A stretch of DNA of 11,632 nt from Bacteroidales bacterium. GTDB lineage: Bacteria; Bacteroidota; Bacteroidia; Bacteroidales; B39-G9. The notes beneath the pieces were generated by a model that was not told the origin of the DNA, did not search any database, and saw only the letters and a program-made list of their open reading frames with translations. A program made the position numbers and the translations under genes. The DNA lies in contig JAGLDO010000104.1 in the NCBI GenBank assembly GCA_023145555.1, positions 1-11,632 of the forward strand. Reading direction: 5' to 3'. Numbering within the stretch: position 1 is the stretch's first letter; each line of letters starts with the position of its first letter. Shown piece by piece: positions 6,059 to 11,632 of this stretch.

Positions 6059-7228
6059 ATGACAAAATTAAAAATAAAATGTCTTGCTGTTCAAGACTCA
6101 CCCGAAGCTCTTGTTGAGAGTTCTGCTAAGCGCATTGAAAAACTAATCGCACCTGAAAATTATTTGTTCACTGAAAACAATCCTGATGTTCTTTTTTTCC
6201 TTACCGGAGGAACTGAGCGTGCTGCAATAAAACAGGTTTCCCCCGGCCATTTTTACTTACTTATCGGTTCACAACACGACAATGCTTATTCTTCTGCAAC
6301 CGAAGTTAAAGCATATCTAAACGAGATGAATATCCCTGCTATACTTTTAGATGAAGAAGAAGACGTAACTAAAGCAATTATAAACGACTTCTTTACCGTA
6401 AAAAAAGCATTGAACAGTCTGAAAGAGAAAAAGCTCGGCTTGATAGGACAAATTTCTGATTGGCTTATTTCTTCAGAAATTTCTTCAGAAAAACTTGAAG
6501 AGAAATTAGGAATTAAACTTATTGAAATTCCATGGAATAAATTGGCTCATTTTTCTAAATTCAAAACATCCGATTCATTTATCAAGACTTTTTCATACAA
6601 AACGAATGTTGACCTTACAAAAACAGGACAAGTTTATGAATTATTGAAGCAAACCATTAAAAATAAAAATCTGGATGCTATCACTGTTGAATGTTTTCCA
6701 ATGGTAAAAAAAGATAGTGTTACAGCATGTTTACCTCTGGCAAAATTCAATAACGATGGGATTCCTGCAGGTTGCGAAGGCGATCTTACTGCAATTTCCG
6801 GAATGATGCTCTGCAAAGAACTGACAGGAATTATTCCCTGGATTGCCAACACAAACAAAATTACCAATGAGATTTGTATGTTCTCACATTGCACAATTGC
6901 TCCAAGTTTGCTTTCTGAGTTTACTGTAAAAACACACTTCGAAACAGGTGTAGGTACTGCTATTCAAGGAAATTTTAAAAATGATTTAATTACAATTTTT
7001 CGTTTTGACAAACATCTAAGCAAAGCTTTTATTGCTACCGCAAACATAACAGGACGACCGAAGTCGAATACAGCCTGCCGAACACAGATTGAAGTTAAAC
7101 TAACAAAAAATGAAGTTAATCTGCTTAAAAACAGACCGCTTGGAAATCATCACCTCATTTTCCCCGGCGATTACAAAAAATTATTGCAAATTGCTTGTAA
7201 ATTTATGGATATTGATATGATGGAATAA
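6059..7228 (+). CDS. Fucose/arabinose isomerase-like protein (COG2407-type)
   Basis: This 389-residue protein has the layout of the L-fucose/L-arabinose isomerase-like superfamily. Two Rossmann-like N-terminal domains (about 1-115 and 120-180) are followed by a metal-binding C-terminal part. Visible marks are TVECFP with a candidate metal ligand E211, LAKFNNDGIPAGCEGDL (228-243) with E240/D242, HFETGVGTA (293-301), and GNHHLIFPGD (362-371) with H364/H365, the probable distal histidine ligand. It is shorter than classical FucI (about 590). The superfamily includes isomerases for several sugars and many uncharacterised members, so the substrate here is open. No sugar kinase or transporter is next to it. 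It sits downstream of the right intron remnant and converges on the DUF2249 gene. I found no clear promoter in the remnant-derived spacer. Confidence 0.72.
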   Translation: MTKLKIKCLAVQDSPEALVESSAKRIEKLIAPENYLFTENNPDVLFFLTGGTERAAIKQVSPGHFYLLIGSQHDNAYSSATEVKAYLNEMNIPAILLDEEEDVTKAIINDFFTVKKALNSLKEKKLGLIGQISDWLISSEISSEKLEEKLGIKLIEIPWNKLAHFSKFKTSDSFIKTFSYKTNVDLTKTGQVYELLKQTIKNKNLDAITVECFPMVKKDSVTACLPLAKFNNDGIPAGCEGDLTAISGMMLCKELTGIIPWIANTNKITNEICMFSHCTIAPSLLSEFTVKTHFETGVGTAIQGNFKNDLITIFRFDKHLSKAFIATANITGRPKSNTACRTQIEVKLTKNEVNLLKNRPLGNHHLIFPGDYKKLLQIACKFMDIDMME

Positions 7229-7244
7229 TTATCAGTGAGAAAAA

Positions 7245-7269
7245 AATAAAAGACATCTTTGCTTTTATT
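7245..7269 (-). terminator. Terminator between convergent genes
   Basis: AATAAAAG (7245-7252) pairs perfectly with CTTTTATT (7262-7269) around a 9-base loop. On the minus strand the stem runs into seven T residues, a good intrinsic terminator for the DUF2249 gene that ends at 7295. It may also slow plus-strand transcripts from the isomerase-like gene, where only a mixed A/T stretch follows. Confidence 0.65.
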
Positions 7270-7294
7270 AAAAATCTACTAACCTGAGTTCGAT

Positions 7295-7993
7295 TTAAAA
7301 TTTTGATGAATTAAATCCGGCATCTTTATTTTTTTCGCCAAATTTTTCGGTAACAGCAGCCATAATATCTTTTCTGCTTTCACCGTTTTTTTCTAAATTT
7401 TTAATAAGAAGATAGGCTTTAAAAAAGGGCGATTGTGCTATTTCAGATGAAAAATGCCCAATTCCCTGATTCCAAATAAACAAAGAAAATAATTCGTCAA
7501 ATTGTTCTACTCTTACACCTAAATAATAAGCTTTAATAAGTTCACGCGTGGCTTGTTTTGTTCTTCCCAAACCTACTGCATTTGACATTGATAATAACAA
7601 TTTTGTTTTTAGTTCAATTGCCGGATTCTCTTTATTCCAGATATTATCCCAAAAATTTACTGTGAGATTTGCAATTTCTTTGTCAACATCAGCGTATCTG
7701 GGTATTACTATTGGTTTTAAAGGAAGTTCAATTTCATTGGCTTCTTTTATATCTACTCTATAAAAATATACCTCATAAGTACCATCCTCTTGCTTTTCAG
7801 ATTCATACTCAAAACCAATATTTTTCATTGTAGAATATAAAGGAATAGGCTCAAAATTTTGTATAATTTTTATTCCTTCACCAAGAGAAAGACTTTTTGC
7901 TTTCTTTAATATTGCCAATAAAAAATTACCTTTTAATAATCTTACATCAAAATCAATAAATTTTTCTTTGTTTTTAATCCAGTCTTTTTTCAT
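7295..7993 (-). CDS. DUF2249 + AhpD/carboxymuconolactone decarboxylase-like fusion protein
   Basis: This is a 232-residue cytoplasmic protein with two parts. Residues 12-80 fit DUF2249: FDVRLLKG at the start, then NFEPIPLY (46-53) and a closing strand YEVYFYR. Residues about 128-202 resemble the AhpD/carboxymuconolactone decarboxylase fold (NAVGLGRTKQATRELIKAYYLGV...FDELFSLFIWNQGIGHFSSE). The whole protein contains no cysteine, so the CxxC peroxidase chemistry of AhpD is impossible. DUF2249 proteins often occur near Crp/Fnr regulators and nitrogen-oxide stress genes (my recollection). The start is the ATG of MKKDW. An extension to 8062 would add 23 residues and run through the promoter. It is divergent from the Crp/Fnr gene, with a promoter at 8036-8043 and an operator at 8062-8083. 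Confidence 0.75.
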   Translation of the reverse strand: MKKDWIKNKEKFIDFDVRLLKGNFLLAILKKAKSLSLGEGIKIIQNFEPIPLYSTMKNIGFEYESEKQEDGTYEVYFYRVDIKEANEIELPLKPIVIPRYADVDKEIANLTVNFWDNIWNKENPAIELKTKLLLSMSNAVGLGRTKQATRELIKAYYLGVRVEQFDELFSLFIWNQGIGHFSSEIAQSPFFKAYLLIKNLEKNGESRKDIMAAVTEKFGEKNKDAGFNSSKF

Positions 7994-8035
7994 AATTAAT
8001 ATTAAATATATATTTGTCAATATGTAATGTTTGCT

Positions 8036-8043
8036 CAAAAATA
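8036..8043 (-). promoter_or_regulatory. -7 promoter element of the DUF2249 gene
   Basis: The minus strand reads TATTTTTG, which fits TAnnTTTG. Transcription would start near 8032 and leave a leader of about 40 bases. A TTTTG lies 16 bases upstream as a possible -33 element. The palindrome at 8062-8083 is centred about 41 bases upstream of this start. Confidence 0.5.
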
Positions 8044-8061
8044 CAGAATCAAACCTTAACA

Positions 8062-8083
8062 AAATGTAACTTTGATTACATTT
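8062..8083. promoter_or_regulatory. Crp/Fnr-type operator between divergent genes
   Basis: AAATGTAA (8062-8069) and TTACATTT (8076-8083) are perfect inverted arms around a 6-base spacer. The core TGTAA-N6-TTACA has exactly the spacing of Crp/Fnr-family sites (compare TGTGA-N6-TCACA). A third half-site makes an overlapping palindrome ATTACA-TT-TGTAAT at 8075-8088. It lies at an activator position for the DUF2249 gene and over the -33 region of the regulator gene. Confidence 0.75.
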
Positions 8084-8096
8084 GTAATATTTTTCT

Positions 8097-8104
8097 TATC
8101 TTTG
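8097..8104 (+). promoter_or_regulatory. -7 promoter element of the Crp/Fnr regulator gene
   Basis: TATCTTTG fits TAnnTTTG and ends only 9 bases before the ATG at 8114. A TTTG at 8071-8074 (22-base spacer) is a possible -33 element and lies inside the operator. The transcript would have a leader of roughly 5 bases. Confidence 0.55.
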
Positions 8105-8113
8105 AAATAAAAA

Positions 8114-8824
8114 ATGTTTGAGAATATATCTAAAACACCTGTTTTTGAAGGATTAAGAACATCTGAGATAATGCAACTTTTAAATACAACTCATTATCAA
8201 ATCCGTTCTTATAATCCTGAAGATTTTATAGCCTGTAGCGGAGCTAACTGTGAAAATTTATATCTTTTAATTGAAGGAAGCACTAGAGGTGAAATGTTTA
8301 ATTATAATGGAAAAAATATTGTTGTTAGCGAAATTCATGCTCCCGACACCTTTGCCGAGGGTTTTTTATTTGCAAACAAAAACAAACTACTGATAAATAT
8401 TATAGCACAAACAAATGCCAAGATTCTGGTAATTTACAAAAATGATTTTCTTAATCTTTTAAGTAAAAACAAAAGAATTTTAGATAATTATTTAAATATA
8501 ACTTCTAATCGATTTGTTATTTTGGCAGAGAAGATTAAGTTTCTAATGATTAAATCAGTAAAAATAAAACTTGCAAATTACCTACTTGATTTAGAAAAAG
8601 AAAATGCAGACAAAGCTAGTTTTAGGTTAGGGAAAACCCATAAAGAACTGGCTACATTATTTGGTATTACAAGACCTGTTCTAACAAAAAATCTACTTGA
8701 GCTAAAAAACGATTCTATAATTGAAATAAAGAATAAACAAATTAAAATAATCGACAGAAAAAAACTTTTGCAGAACATAGAGTTAATGGATACAGACAAC
8801 CGAAAAATATGTCAGAAAGAATAA
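8114..8824 (+). CDS. Crp/Fnr-family transcriptional regulator, HcpR-like
   Basis: This 236-residue regulator has an N-terminal cyclic-nucleotide-binding-type beta barrel (about 10-115, including LYLLIEGSTRGEMFNYNGK and IHAPDTFAEGFLF), a long dimer helix (about 118-160) and a C-terminal winged helix-turn-helix (174-202, KTHKELATLFGITRPVLTKNLLEL). The recognition helix reads R-P-V-L-T-K instead of the usual R-E-T-V-S-R. It lacks the N-terminal cysteine cluster of FNR (cysteines only at 41, 46 and 233), so an iron-sulfur oxygen sensor of the FNR type is unlikely. The overall look resembles Bacteroidota regulators next to hydroxylamine reductase genes, which answer nitrosative stress. The ligand is unknown. 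The divergent operator suggests it controls the DUF2249 gene and itself. The start at 8114 fits the family's ISKTPVFEGL beginning. Confidence 0.85.
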   Translation: MFENISKTPVFEGLRTSEIMQLLNTTHYQIRSYNPEDFIACSGANCENLYLLIEGSTRGEMFNYNGKNIVVSEIHAPDTFAEGFLFANKNKLLINIIAQTNAKILVIYKNDFLNLLSKNKRILDNYLNITSNRFVILAEKIKFLMIKSVKIKLANYLLDLEKENADKASFRLGKTHKELATLFGITRPVLTKNLLELKNDSIIEIKNKQIKIIDRKKLLQNIELMDTDNRKICQKE

Positions 8825-8844
8825 ACTACTTAAAATAATACCCC

Positions 8845-8862
8845 TAACAAACTCATTTGTTA
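8845..8862 (+). terminator. Weak hairpin after the regulator gene
   Basis: TAACAAA (8845-8851) pairs perfectly with TTTGTTA (8856-8862) around the loop CTCA, 20 bases after the stop. The stem is AT-rich and no T-tract follows, so it may be a decayed or RNA-stabilising hairpin rather than a true terminator. Confidence 0.3.
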
Positions 8863-8887
8863 ACACAAAATAGAAAAACGTAATATT

Positions 8888-9018
8888 GAGACTCCTCTGA
8901 AAAGACCTGACATGTTTGTAGCAATAAAAAACAGTGTGATTAAATTAGTAATAATCTGAATAATAGAAAACATGTCAGGTCTCGGTAATTTAAAATTTAA
9001 ACTTTTCGGAGTAGACTC
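8888..9018. repeat. Nested long inverted repeat (MITE- or REP-like)
   Basis: The inner arms AGACCTGACATGTTT (8903-8917) and AAACATGTCAGGTCT (8968-8982) are perfect over 15 bases with a 50-base loop. Outer arms (8888-8903 and 9003-9018) are complementary at 13 of 16 positions plus one wobble. Twenty unpaired bases (8983-9002) lie between the two arms on the right only. No coding frame is present. AATATT occurs on both sides (8882-8887 and 9027-9032), a weak hint of a target duplication. It fills most of the gene-free stretch 8825-9220. Confidence 0.6.
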
Positions 9019-9078
9019 GTAGTTAGAATATTCATACTAAATTATTAACAATATTTAGAATTGCATCTATTATAATCT

Positions 9079-9108
9079 AAAAAAAAGCACAAACGAAGCT
9101 TATTGTGC
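9079..9108 (-). terminator. Intrinsic terminator on the minus strand without an annotated gene
   Basis: Read on the minus strand, GCACAA pairs with TTGTGC around a 10-base loop and is followed directly by eight T residues. No minus-strand gene feeds into it: the only sequence upstream is the 112-base leader region of the plus-strand ABC-F gene. It could end an antisense or small RNA, or read-through from inside the ABC-F gene. Confidence 0.5.
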
Positions 9109-9169
9109 GAGCTGAAATCAAATAAACTTTCTTTGCTTAATGTTTCTGAAATAAATGCAATATTATGTA

Positions 9170-9177
9170 TACCTTTG
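9170..9177 (+). promoter_or_regulatory. -7 promoter element of the ABC-F gene
   Basis: TACCTTTG, within TATACCTTTGCAC, matches TAnnTTTG and the extended form common in strong Bacteroidota promoters. Transcription would start near 9181 and leave a leader of about 40 bases before the ATG at 9221. No clear -33 TTTG was found at 19-21 bases. Confidence 0.6.
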
Positions 9178-9220
9178 CACTCTTTTTTTATAATTTAACA
9201 AAGCATAAATAATATAATTA

Positions 9221-10843
9221 ATGATTACAGTATCAGACGTAAAAATTCAATTTGGCAAGAGAGTATTGTTTCAGGACGTAAATTTGAAATTTACAGCAGG
9301 CAACTGCTATGGAATTATTGGAGCAAACGGAGCAGGAAAATCAACATTTCTAAAAGCAATTTCGAGAGAGATTGAAACAACATCAGGGAATATTAAAATG
9401 AATCACGGTGAGAGACTTTCTGTTTTAAGTCAGGACCACTTTGCTTTTGACGACTATACCGTGCTTAATACAGTTATTAGAGGGCACTCACAATTATGGG
9501 ATATAATGCAAAAAAAAGATGCTTTATATGCAAAACCCAATTTTTCTGATAAAGATGGAATAAAAGCAGCAGAATTAGAAGAAGAATTTGCCGACATAAA
9601 TGGTTGGAACGCTGAAAGTGATGCTGCAAATCTGTTAAGTGAATTGGGTGTTAAAGAAAAATTTCATAACACTTTAATGAAAGATATGAGCGGTAGAGAA
9701 AAAGTTAGGGTGCTGCTTGCTCAGGCTCTTTTTGGTAATCCTGATAATCTGCTGCTTGATGAGCCAACTAATGACCTCGACCTCGAAACCGTTGTTTGGT
9801 TAGAAAATTATTTGTCAAATTTTGAACATACTGTTTTGGTAGTTTCTCACGACAGGCATTTTCTTGATGCCATAAGCACACATACGGTTGATATTGATTT
9901 TGGAAAGATAGAACTGTTTGCCGGAAACTACAGCTTTTGGTATCAAAGCAGTCAATTGGCACTAAGGCAACAACAAACGCAAAACAAAAAAGCTCTTGAA
10001 AAACGCAAAGAACTTCAAGAATTTATTGCACGTTTTAGTGCAAATGTTGCCAAATCGAAACAGACAACTAGTCGAAAAAAAATGATTGAGAAACTTAATA
10101 TTGAAGATATTAAGGCTTCAACCAGAAAATACCCGGGCATAATTTTCACACCTGAACGCAAAGCCGGAGACCGAATTATAGATGTGAGCGATTTAAGCGC
10201 AAGCATAGATGGCGAGATACTGTTTAATAATATAGAATTTACTGCAAACAGAGACGATAAAATTATATTCTTGTCAAAAGACCCAAGAGCGACAACGGCT
10301 TTTTTTGAAATAATTTCAGATAATAGAAAGGCAGATGAAGGCACATATCAATGGGGACAAACAATTACATCTGCTTATTTGCCTTTAGATAACTCAAAAT
10401 TTTTTAAAAGCACAATGAAACTATCAGACTGGCTTTGTCAATTTTCTAACGACACTACTGAATTTTTTATTCGCGGAAGCTTAGGTAAAATGTTGTTTTC
10501 AGGGGACGAAATTTATAAACGTGTCGACGTTTTATCTGGTGGAGAAAAAATGCGTTGCATGATTTCTAAAATGATGCTTGAAAATGCCAATGCACTAATA
10601 CTTGATACTCCAACAAATCATCTTGATTTGGAATCTATTCAGGCTTTTAACAATAATTTAATTAAATATCCCGGAAATGTATTTATGTCGTCTCACGATC
10701 ATGAATTTATTCGTTCGGTTTGTAACAGAGTTATTGAACTTACCCCTAATGGTATTATTGATAAATTGATGAATTACGATGAATATATTGTTAATGATAA
10801 AATTAATGATTTAAGAACAAAAATGTACAATGAGCAGGTTTAG
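9221..10843 (+). CDS. ABC-F family protein, YbiT-like, with degenerate second ATP site
   Basis: This 540-residue soluble protein has two ABC domains joined by a charged linker (about 240-305), the layout of ribosome-associated ABC-F factors. Overall it is closest to E. coli YbiT. The first domain is intact in Walker A (GANGAGKST, 34-42) and Walker B (LLLDEPTNDLD, E181), but its signature reads MSGREK (156-161). The second domain keeps its signature LSGGEK (438-443) and H-switch H492. Its Walker A is replaced by LSKDPRATTA (351-360), and its Walker B reads LILDTPTNHLD with T463 where the catalytic glutamate should be. The site made of the second domain's Walker motifs and the first domain's signature is thus degenerate on both sides, and the other site is complete. 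It probably acts on ribosomes in translation. It is a single gene with a promoter at 9170-9177 and a strong terminator. Confidence 0.9.
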   Translation: MITVSDVKIQFGKRVLFQDVNLKFTAGNCYGIIGANGAGKSTFLKAISREIETTSGNIKMNHGERLSVLSQDHFAFDDYTVLNTVIRGHSQLWDIMQKKDALYAKPNFSDKDGIKAAELEEEFADINGWNAESDAANLLSELGVKEKFHNTLMKDMSGREKVRVLLAQALFGNPDNLLLDEPTNDLDLETVVWLENYLSNFEHTVLVVSHDRHFLDAISTHTVDIDFGKIELFAGNYSFWYQSSQLALRQQQTQNKKALEKRKELQEFIARFSANVAKSKQTTSRKKMIEKLNIEDIKASTRKYPGIIFTPERKAGDRIIDVSDLSASIDGEILFNNIEFTANRDDKIIFLSKDPRATTAFFEIISDNRKADEGTYQWGQTITSAYLPLDNSKFFKSTMKLSDWLCQFSNDTTEFFIRGSLGKMLFSGDEIYKRVDVLSGGEKMRCMISKMMLENANALILDTPTNHLDLESIQAFNNNLIKYPGNVFMSSHDHEFIRSVCNRVIELTPNGIIDKLMNYDEYIVNDKINDLRTKMYNEQV

Positions 10844-10901
10844 GATACTCTACAATATAAAAAATCAAATATTGAATATTGGCTAAATTTAAAAAATTTT
10901 C

Positions 10902-10938
10902 AGAAATGACATATCTTCCAGATATGTCATTTCTTTTT
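10902..10938 (+). terminator. Strong intrinsic terminator of the ABC-F gene
   Basis: A perfect 14-base-pair stem (10902-10915 with 10921-10934) closes a 5-base loop TTCCA and runs into a T-tract (CTTTTT). It lies 58 bases after the ABC-F stop. The minus strand also shows a T-rich stretch after the stem, so it may work both ways. The rest of the 10844-11043 spacer is AT-rich with no other gene. TATATTTTG at 10951-10959 is one base longer than a proper promoter element. Confidence 0.85.
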
Positions 10939-11043
10939 ATAATTAAGACTATATTTTGAAAAGATAATTTATTTGATAATTCGATTATAATAATTAATTT
11001 TATATGTAATTAGAAAATAATAATGGCTTTAAATTTTAAACAG

Positions 11044-11632
11044 ATGAAAATAAAACAAATTTTTCAAATATTATTAATATCCTCTTTAATTTTAATGTCA
11101 TGTAAAAAATCTGAAGAAGTAACTGGAGGAAATCATTATTACAAAATTAATGAGAGCTTGCATCCAATGTTATTTGATGTTGAATCATATTGGATTTATA
11201 AAAATAATATGACTAATATAATTGATAGTATTAAATTAATTGAAGTAGATATAGATACAATTGGTCCCTTTAACGTGGACAATGGATATACAACTACATA
11301 TCAAGCCTTTAACCTAAAATACTCAAGTAAAATTTTTGGAGAATATTCTGAGCAATATGTAGGCTATGTAATATCTAATGGCTCAACAGAGGGCGGATAT
11401 GTTTATTTATCAAGTCATAAAATAGGAGATTCAACAGCTAATGCAAAAATAACAGCAATTCATGATACACTAATAGTAAATAATTTGATTTATAAAAATG
11501 TAGTAGAGTTGAATATAAAAGAGGATATGTACATTGAAGATGAATTAAATCTATTTTATGTAGATTCAATCGGAATAATAAAAAAAGAGATTAAAGAGGA
11601 TAATATTATCCAAGATACCTGGGAATTGTTGA
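11044..11632 (+). CDS. Lipoprotein, 3' end outside window
   Basis: An open frame of at least 196 codons runs off the right edge without a stop. The start at 11044 gives a clear type II signal peptide: MKIKQ, a hydrophobic core (IFQILLISSLILM), and the lipobox LMSC with the lipidated cysteine at residue 20, followed by KKSEE. An in-frame ATG at 11023 would add seven residues (MALNFKQ) in front. The shorter start is preferred because it gives the usual short basic N-terminus. The mature part contains SYWIYKNN and several aspartate- and tyrosine-rich strands, a style common in Bacteroidota surface lipoproteins. The family is not recognised. It lies downstream of the ABC-F terminator, so it should have its own promoter, which I could not identify cleanly. 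Confidence 0.75.
   Translation, partial: MKIKQIFQILLISSLILMSCKKSEEVTGGNHYYKINESLHPMLFDVESYWIYKNNMTNIIDSIKLIEVDIDTIGPFNVDNGYTTTYQAFNLKYSSKIFGEYSEQYVGYVISNGSTEGGYVYLSSHKIGDSTANAKITAIHDTLIVNNLIYKNVVELNIKEDMYIEDELNLFYVDSIGIIKKEIKEDNIIQDTWELL

Noticed and set aside
6634..6894. Minus-strand reading frame inside the isomerase-like gene
   Set aside because: It lies wholly within a well-supported plus-strand gene, shows no family resemblance and has no promoter. It is a shadow frame, as are similar frames at 948-1175, 3188-3388, 7548-7763, 8578-8799, 9768-9962 and 10015-10344.
8023..8038. Second Crp/Fnr-like site starting at TGTAA (8023-8027)
   Set aside because: The partner half-site at the right spacing reads CTCAA, not TTACA, so only a single half-site is present.
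7994..8062. N-terminal extension of the DUF2249 protein
   Set aside because: It would place the predicted promoter inside the gene, and the extra residues are hydrophobic without matching the family. The ATG at 7993 fits better.

Overview
The window looks like a chromosomal segment from an AT-rich member of the Bacteroidota. Three things point there: promoter elements of the form TAnnTTTG upstream of several genes, near absence of Shine-Dalgarno sequences, and protein variants I associate with that phylum (a short-coil Gre factor, a YbiT-like ABC-F protein with a decayed second ATP site, an HcpR-like Crp/Fnr regulator, and lipoproteins with an LxSC-type lipobox). I cannot place it below phylum level. 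No rRNA, tRNA or CRISPR array was seen.

Left part (1-2475): the tail of a probable membrane protein, a YccF-family membrane protein, a GreA/GreB-type elongation factor and an unknown lipoprotein, all on the plus strand and separated by gene-poor spacers with promoters and small hairpins.

Middle part (2490-6020): a compact three-gene operon with 4-base gaps (GNAT acetyltransferase, sodium:solute symporter, alanine/ornithine-type racemase). It lies between two related, decayed sequences in the same minus-strand orientation. The left copy still folds as domain V and domain VI of a group II intron, and the right copy has lost that catalytic core. The operon therefore looks like an accessory cassette bracketed by 5'-truncated intron remnants. 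A plausible joint job is uptake, racemisation and possibly N-acetylation of an amino acid, which is inference.

Right part (6059-11632): a fucose/arabinose isomerase-like protein converges on a DUF2249 + AhpD-like fusion protein, with a terminator between them. The fusion gene is divergent from a Crp/Fnr regulator. The 120-base gap between these two holds a perfect TGTAA-N6-TTACA palindrome, about 41 bases upstream of the predicted fusion-gene start and overlapping the regulator's own promoter. This looks like a complete small regulatory unit, probably responding to nitrosative or redox stress. Next come a gene-free stretch with a 131-base nested inverted repeat and an orphan minus-strand terminator, then the ABC-F gene with a strong terminator, and finally a lipoprotein gene cut off by the window edge.

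Most notable signals: the paired intron remnants around the operon, the divergent operator/promoter layout, and the ABC-F protein that has lost both the Walker A and the catalytic glutamate of its second nucleotide site.
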